DNA of 64,000 nt from Mycobacterium sp. SMC-8. GTDB lineage: Bacteria; Actinomycetota; Actinomycetes; Mycobacteriales; Mycobacteriaceae. Under the pieces are notes generated by a model, which saw only the letters and a program-made list of their open reading frames with translations, was not told where the DNA came from and ran no database searches. The stretch's first letter is position 1; the number at the start of each line of letters is the position of its first letter. The stretch is from assembly GCF_025263565.1 (NCBI RefSeq), contig NZ_CP079865.1, forward strand, positions 3,100,001 to 3,164,000. The letters are read 5' to 3'. The position numbers were made by a program, and so were the translations under genes. Positions 62,871 through 64,000 of this stretch are shown here, in pieces.

Positions 62871-63200
62871 TCAGAAGCAAAGACGGCCGGTGGCGGGCTC
62901 AATGGTCTCCATCGCCACCGCCATCCGCGCGTGCTCCGCGGTGGCGCGGTTGAGCGCGTTGAACCCTGTGACGAACGACATCGCGGCCGCGAGGGCCCAC
63001 GCGTTGCCCATCGCCCATTCCCACGCGGTGGCGGTGGGCGCGATGGTGAGCCAGTAGGCGGCGACGGCGACCAGGGGGTAGCCGCAGCGGACGAAGAAGC
63101 GGCCGTCGGCGCTGGCCTGCCAGCCCGCGTGCCGCCGGTTGTACAGATGCCAGGCGCCCAGCACGACGATGACTGCGATCGCAGCGGTGGTCGACAACAT
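62871..63200 (-). CDS. Small membrane protein, paralogue of the previous gene
   Basis: This 109-aa protein starts at the ATG giving MLSTTAAIAVIVVLGAWHLY, with AGGAGG 6 bp upstream, the same spacing as its paralogue. Shared blocks: AWHLYNRRHAGW, AAYWLTIAPTATAWEWAMGN, ALNRATAEHARMAVAMETIE. There are three membrane segments and a short cytoplasmic tail. The two genes are about 230 bp apart on the same strand, an apparent tandem duplication. The function is unknown. The long N-terminal extension of the open frame (to 63257) is not needed. Confidence 0.7.
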   Translation of the reverse strand: MLSTTAAIAVIVVLGAWHLYNRRHAGWQASADGRFFVRCGYPLVAVAAYWLTIAPTATAWEWAMGNAWALAAAMSFVTGFNALNRATAEHARMAVAMETIEPATGRLCF

Positions 63201-63331
63201 CGGCAGCCTCCTCGCGCTAAGGCTCCTCTGCTGGCTGAAAGGGCCCGACTTAGCCAAAACGGTGCTCGTCCGGCATCACAAAGTATGCGGGCGCATTATG
63301 TGAACGGCGTGAGGCTACGGAAACGATATGG

Positions 63332-64000
63332 TCACAGACTGATGCGGGTCGCCTTCTCGGTTGCACGCCTGCGCTCCATCTGCGTGGCATCCGGGTTTGC
63401 CACCAACACCAGCGACGCGCCGACGACGTACAACGCAAGTAACCGCTCGACGATGTCGTCGGCGGTCTGCCACTGGGCCGCCGACAGCACCCGGTCGTCC
63501 CCGGTGAGCCCCTGCGCCTGCGCCGACGCACGCGCCGCGGCCAGCACGTCATCCGCCGACCGTCCCTCCAGGGCGGCGCCGGGGCTGCGTTCCGGCACGA
63601 TCTGATCGCCGTGCACCCGCACCGCCGTCGCATAGTCGGTCAGGCCGACCGGCAAATCCGGCACCGGCTTGCCGAACGGGTCCAGCGACAACACCGCCAC
63701 CTCGCCCATGCCGACGCAGGCGTCCGCGTCTTCGATCCGGTCGGCCGTGCACAGCGCGAGGTCGGCGTCTCCGCTCAACACCACTTCGGCGCCGATCCAC
63801 CAGATGCCGAACAGCACCGCCGTGGTCTGCCAGTGCGCGGGCAGCAGCACTGCAACCCGACTGCCCGGCGCCGCACCGAGCTCGTCGCGCAGCAGGTTTG
63901 CGGTCTTGGCCGCCCAATTGGCCAGCGTCGCGGTGGAGAGTTCGATGCGTTCGCCGGTCGCGTCGTCGTAATAGGTGATTCGCGGACCGGCCGGGTTGGC
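63332..64000 (-). CDS. TIGR03089-family protein, partial (Rv3268-like)
   Basis: This is the C-terminal 222 codons of a protein whose start lies beyond the right edge. Translation from the edge reads ANPAGPRITYYDDATGERIE, then LSTATLANWAAKTANLLRDE and GSRVAVLLPAHWQTTAVLFG. These resemble the N-terminal part of AMP-binding acyl-CoA synthetases, as in the actinobacterial TIGR03089 family. The adenylation catalytic core is not present, so activity is doubtful. It ends RRRATEKATRISL. In M. tuberculosis the orthologue lies a few genes from fadE25, supporting conserved synteny. Confidence 0.8.
   Translation of the reverse strand, partial: ANPAGPRITYYDDATGERIELSTATLANWAAKTANLLRDELGAAPGSRVAVLLPAHWQTTAVLFGIWWIGAEVVLSGDADLALCTADRIEDADACVGMGEVAVLSLDPFGKPVPDLPVGLTDYATAVRVHGDQIVPERSPGAALEGRSADDVLAAARASAQAQGLTGDDRVLSAAQWQTADDIVERLLALYVVGASLVLVANPDATQMERRRATEKATRISL

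Noticed and set aside
1..64000. CRISPR arrays and tRNA genes
   Set aside because: No regularly spaced repeats of CRISPR size and no convincing tRNA cloverleaf were found on reading; a dedicated scan was not possible.

Overview
The window looks like chromosomal DNA of a rapidly growing mycobacterium (Mycolicibacterium-type). It is mostly high G+C and carries the conserved mycobacterial block PH-domain protein (Rv3278c-like), GtrA (Rv3277-like), purK, purE, fadE25, plus birA and a TIGR03089 gene (Rv3268-like). This backbone is heavily remodelled by mobile DNA and by exopolysaccharide genes. The assignment is inferred from protein resemblance and gene order, not from a database search.

Layout. 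(1) 1-5455: a three-level nest. An IS256-family element is split by a Tn554-like element with two tyrosine recombinases, whose tnpA is in turn split by a 1,043-bp element that encodes only a DUF6431-type zinc-ribbon/HTH protein. (2) 6307-18888: a lower-G+C polysaccharide island with Wzy, GT4, Wzx, a PssD/PssE-like split glycosyltransferase, a nucleotide-sugar dehydrogenase, a methyltransferase and a very large (1,130 aa) GlmS-like protein. (3) 19006-22440: a second three-level nest (IS3 inside IS1634 inside the remains of another IS3). (4) 22508-43000: a low-molecular-weight tyrosine phosphatase gene, then a high-G+C exopolysaccharide locus. It has two polyprenyl-phosphate sugar transferases, a BcsB-like protein, a Wzz-like protein with a degenerate kinase-like tail, two GT4 enzymes, a second Wzx/Wzy pair, two exported beta-helix proteins, a divergent cis-prenyltransferase and a flavoenzyme. 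(5) 43400-51663: an IS110 element, the PH-domain gene, a secreted beta-propeller protein, and an ABC permease pseudogene split by IS1380 and IS5 elements that share one CTAG target. (6) 52025-64000: YdcF-like, a CrcB pair, GtrA, purK-purE, a type III PKS plus ICMT-like methyltransferase pair, fadE25, birA, an aspartic-protease-like secreted protein, two small paralogous membrane proteins and the partial TIGR03089 gene.

How it fits together. The two polysaccharide regions together hold the parts of a Wzx/Wzy pathway: sugar-nucleotide supply (GlmS-like, dehydrogenase), a possible lipid carrier synthase (UppS-like), initiation (two glycosylphosphotransferases), extension (GT4s, PssD/E), export (two Wzx), polymerisation (two Wzy), length control (Wzz-like), and exported beta-helix proteins that may cut or modify the polymer. 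The phosphatase has no active partner kinase in the window. Three or four exported proteins share a signal peptide followed by an acidic, low-complexity stalk.
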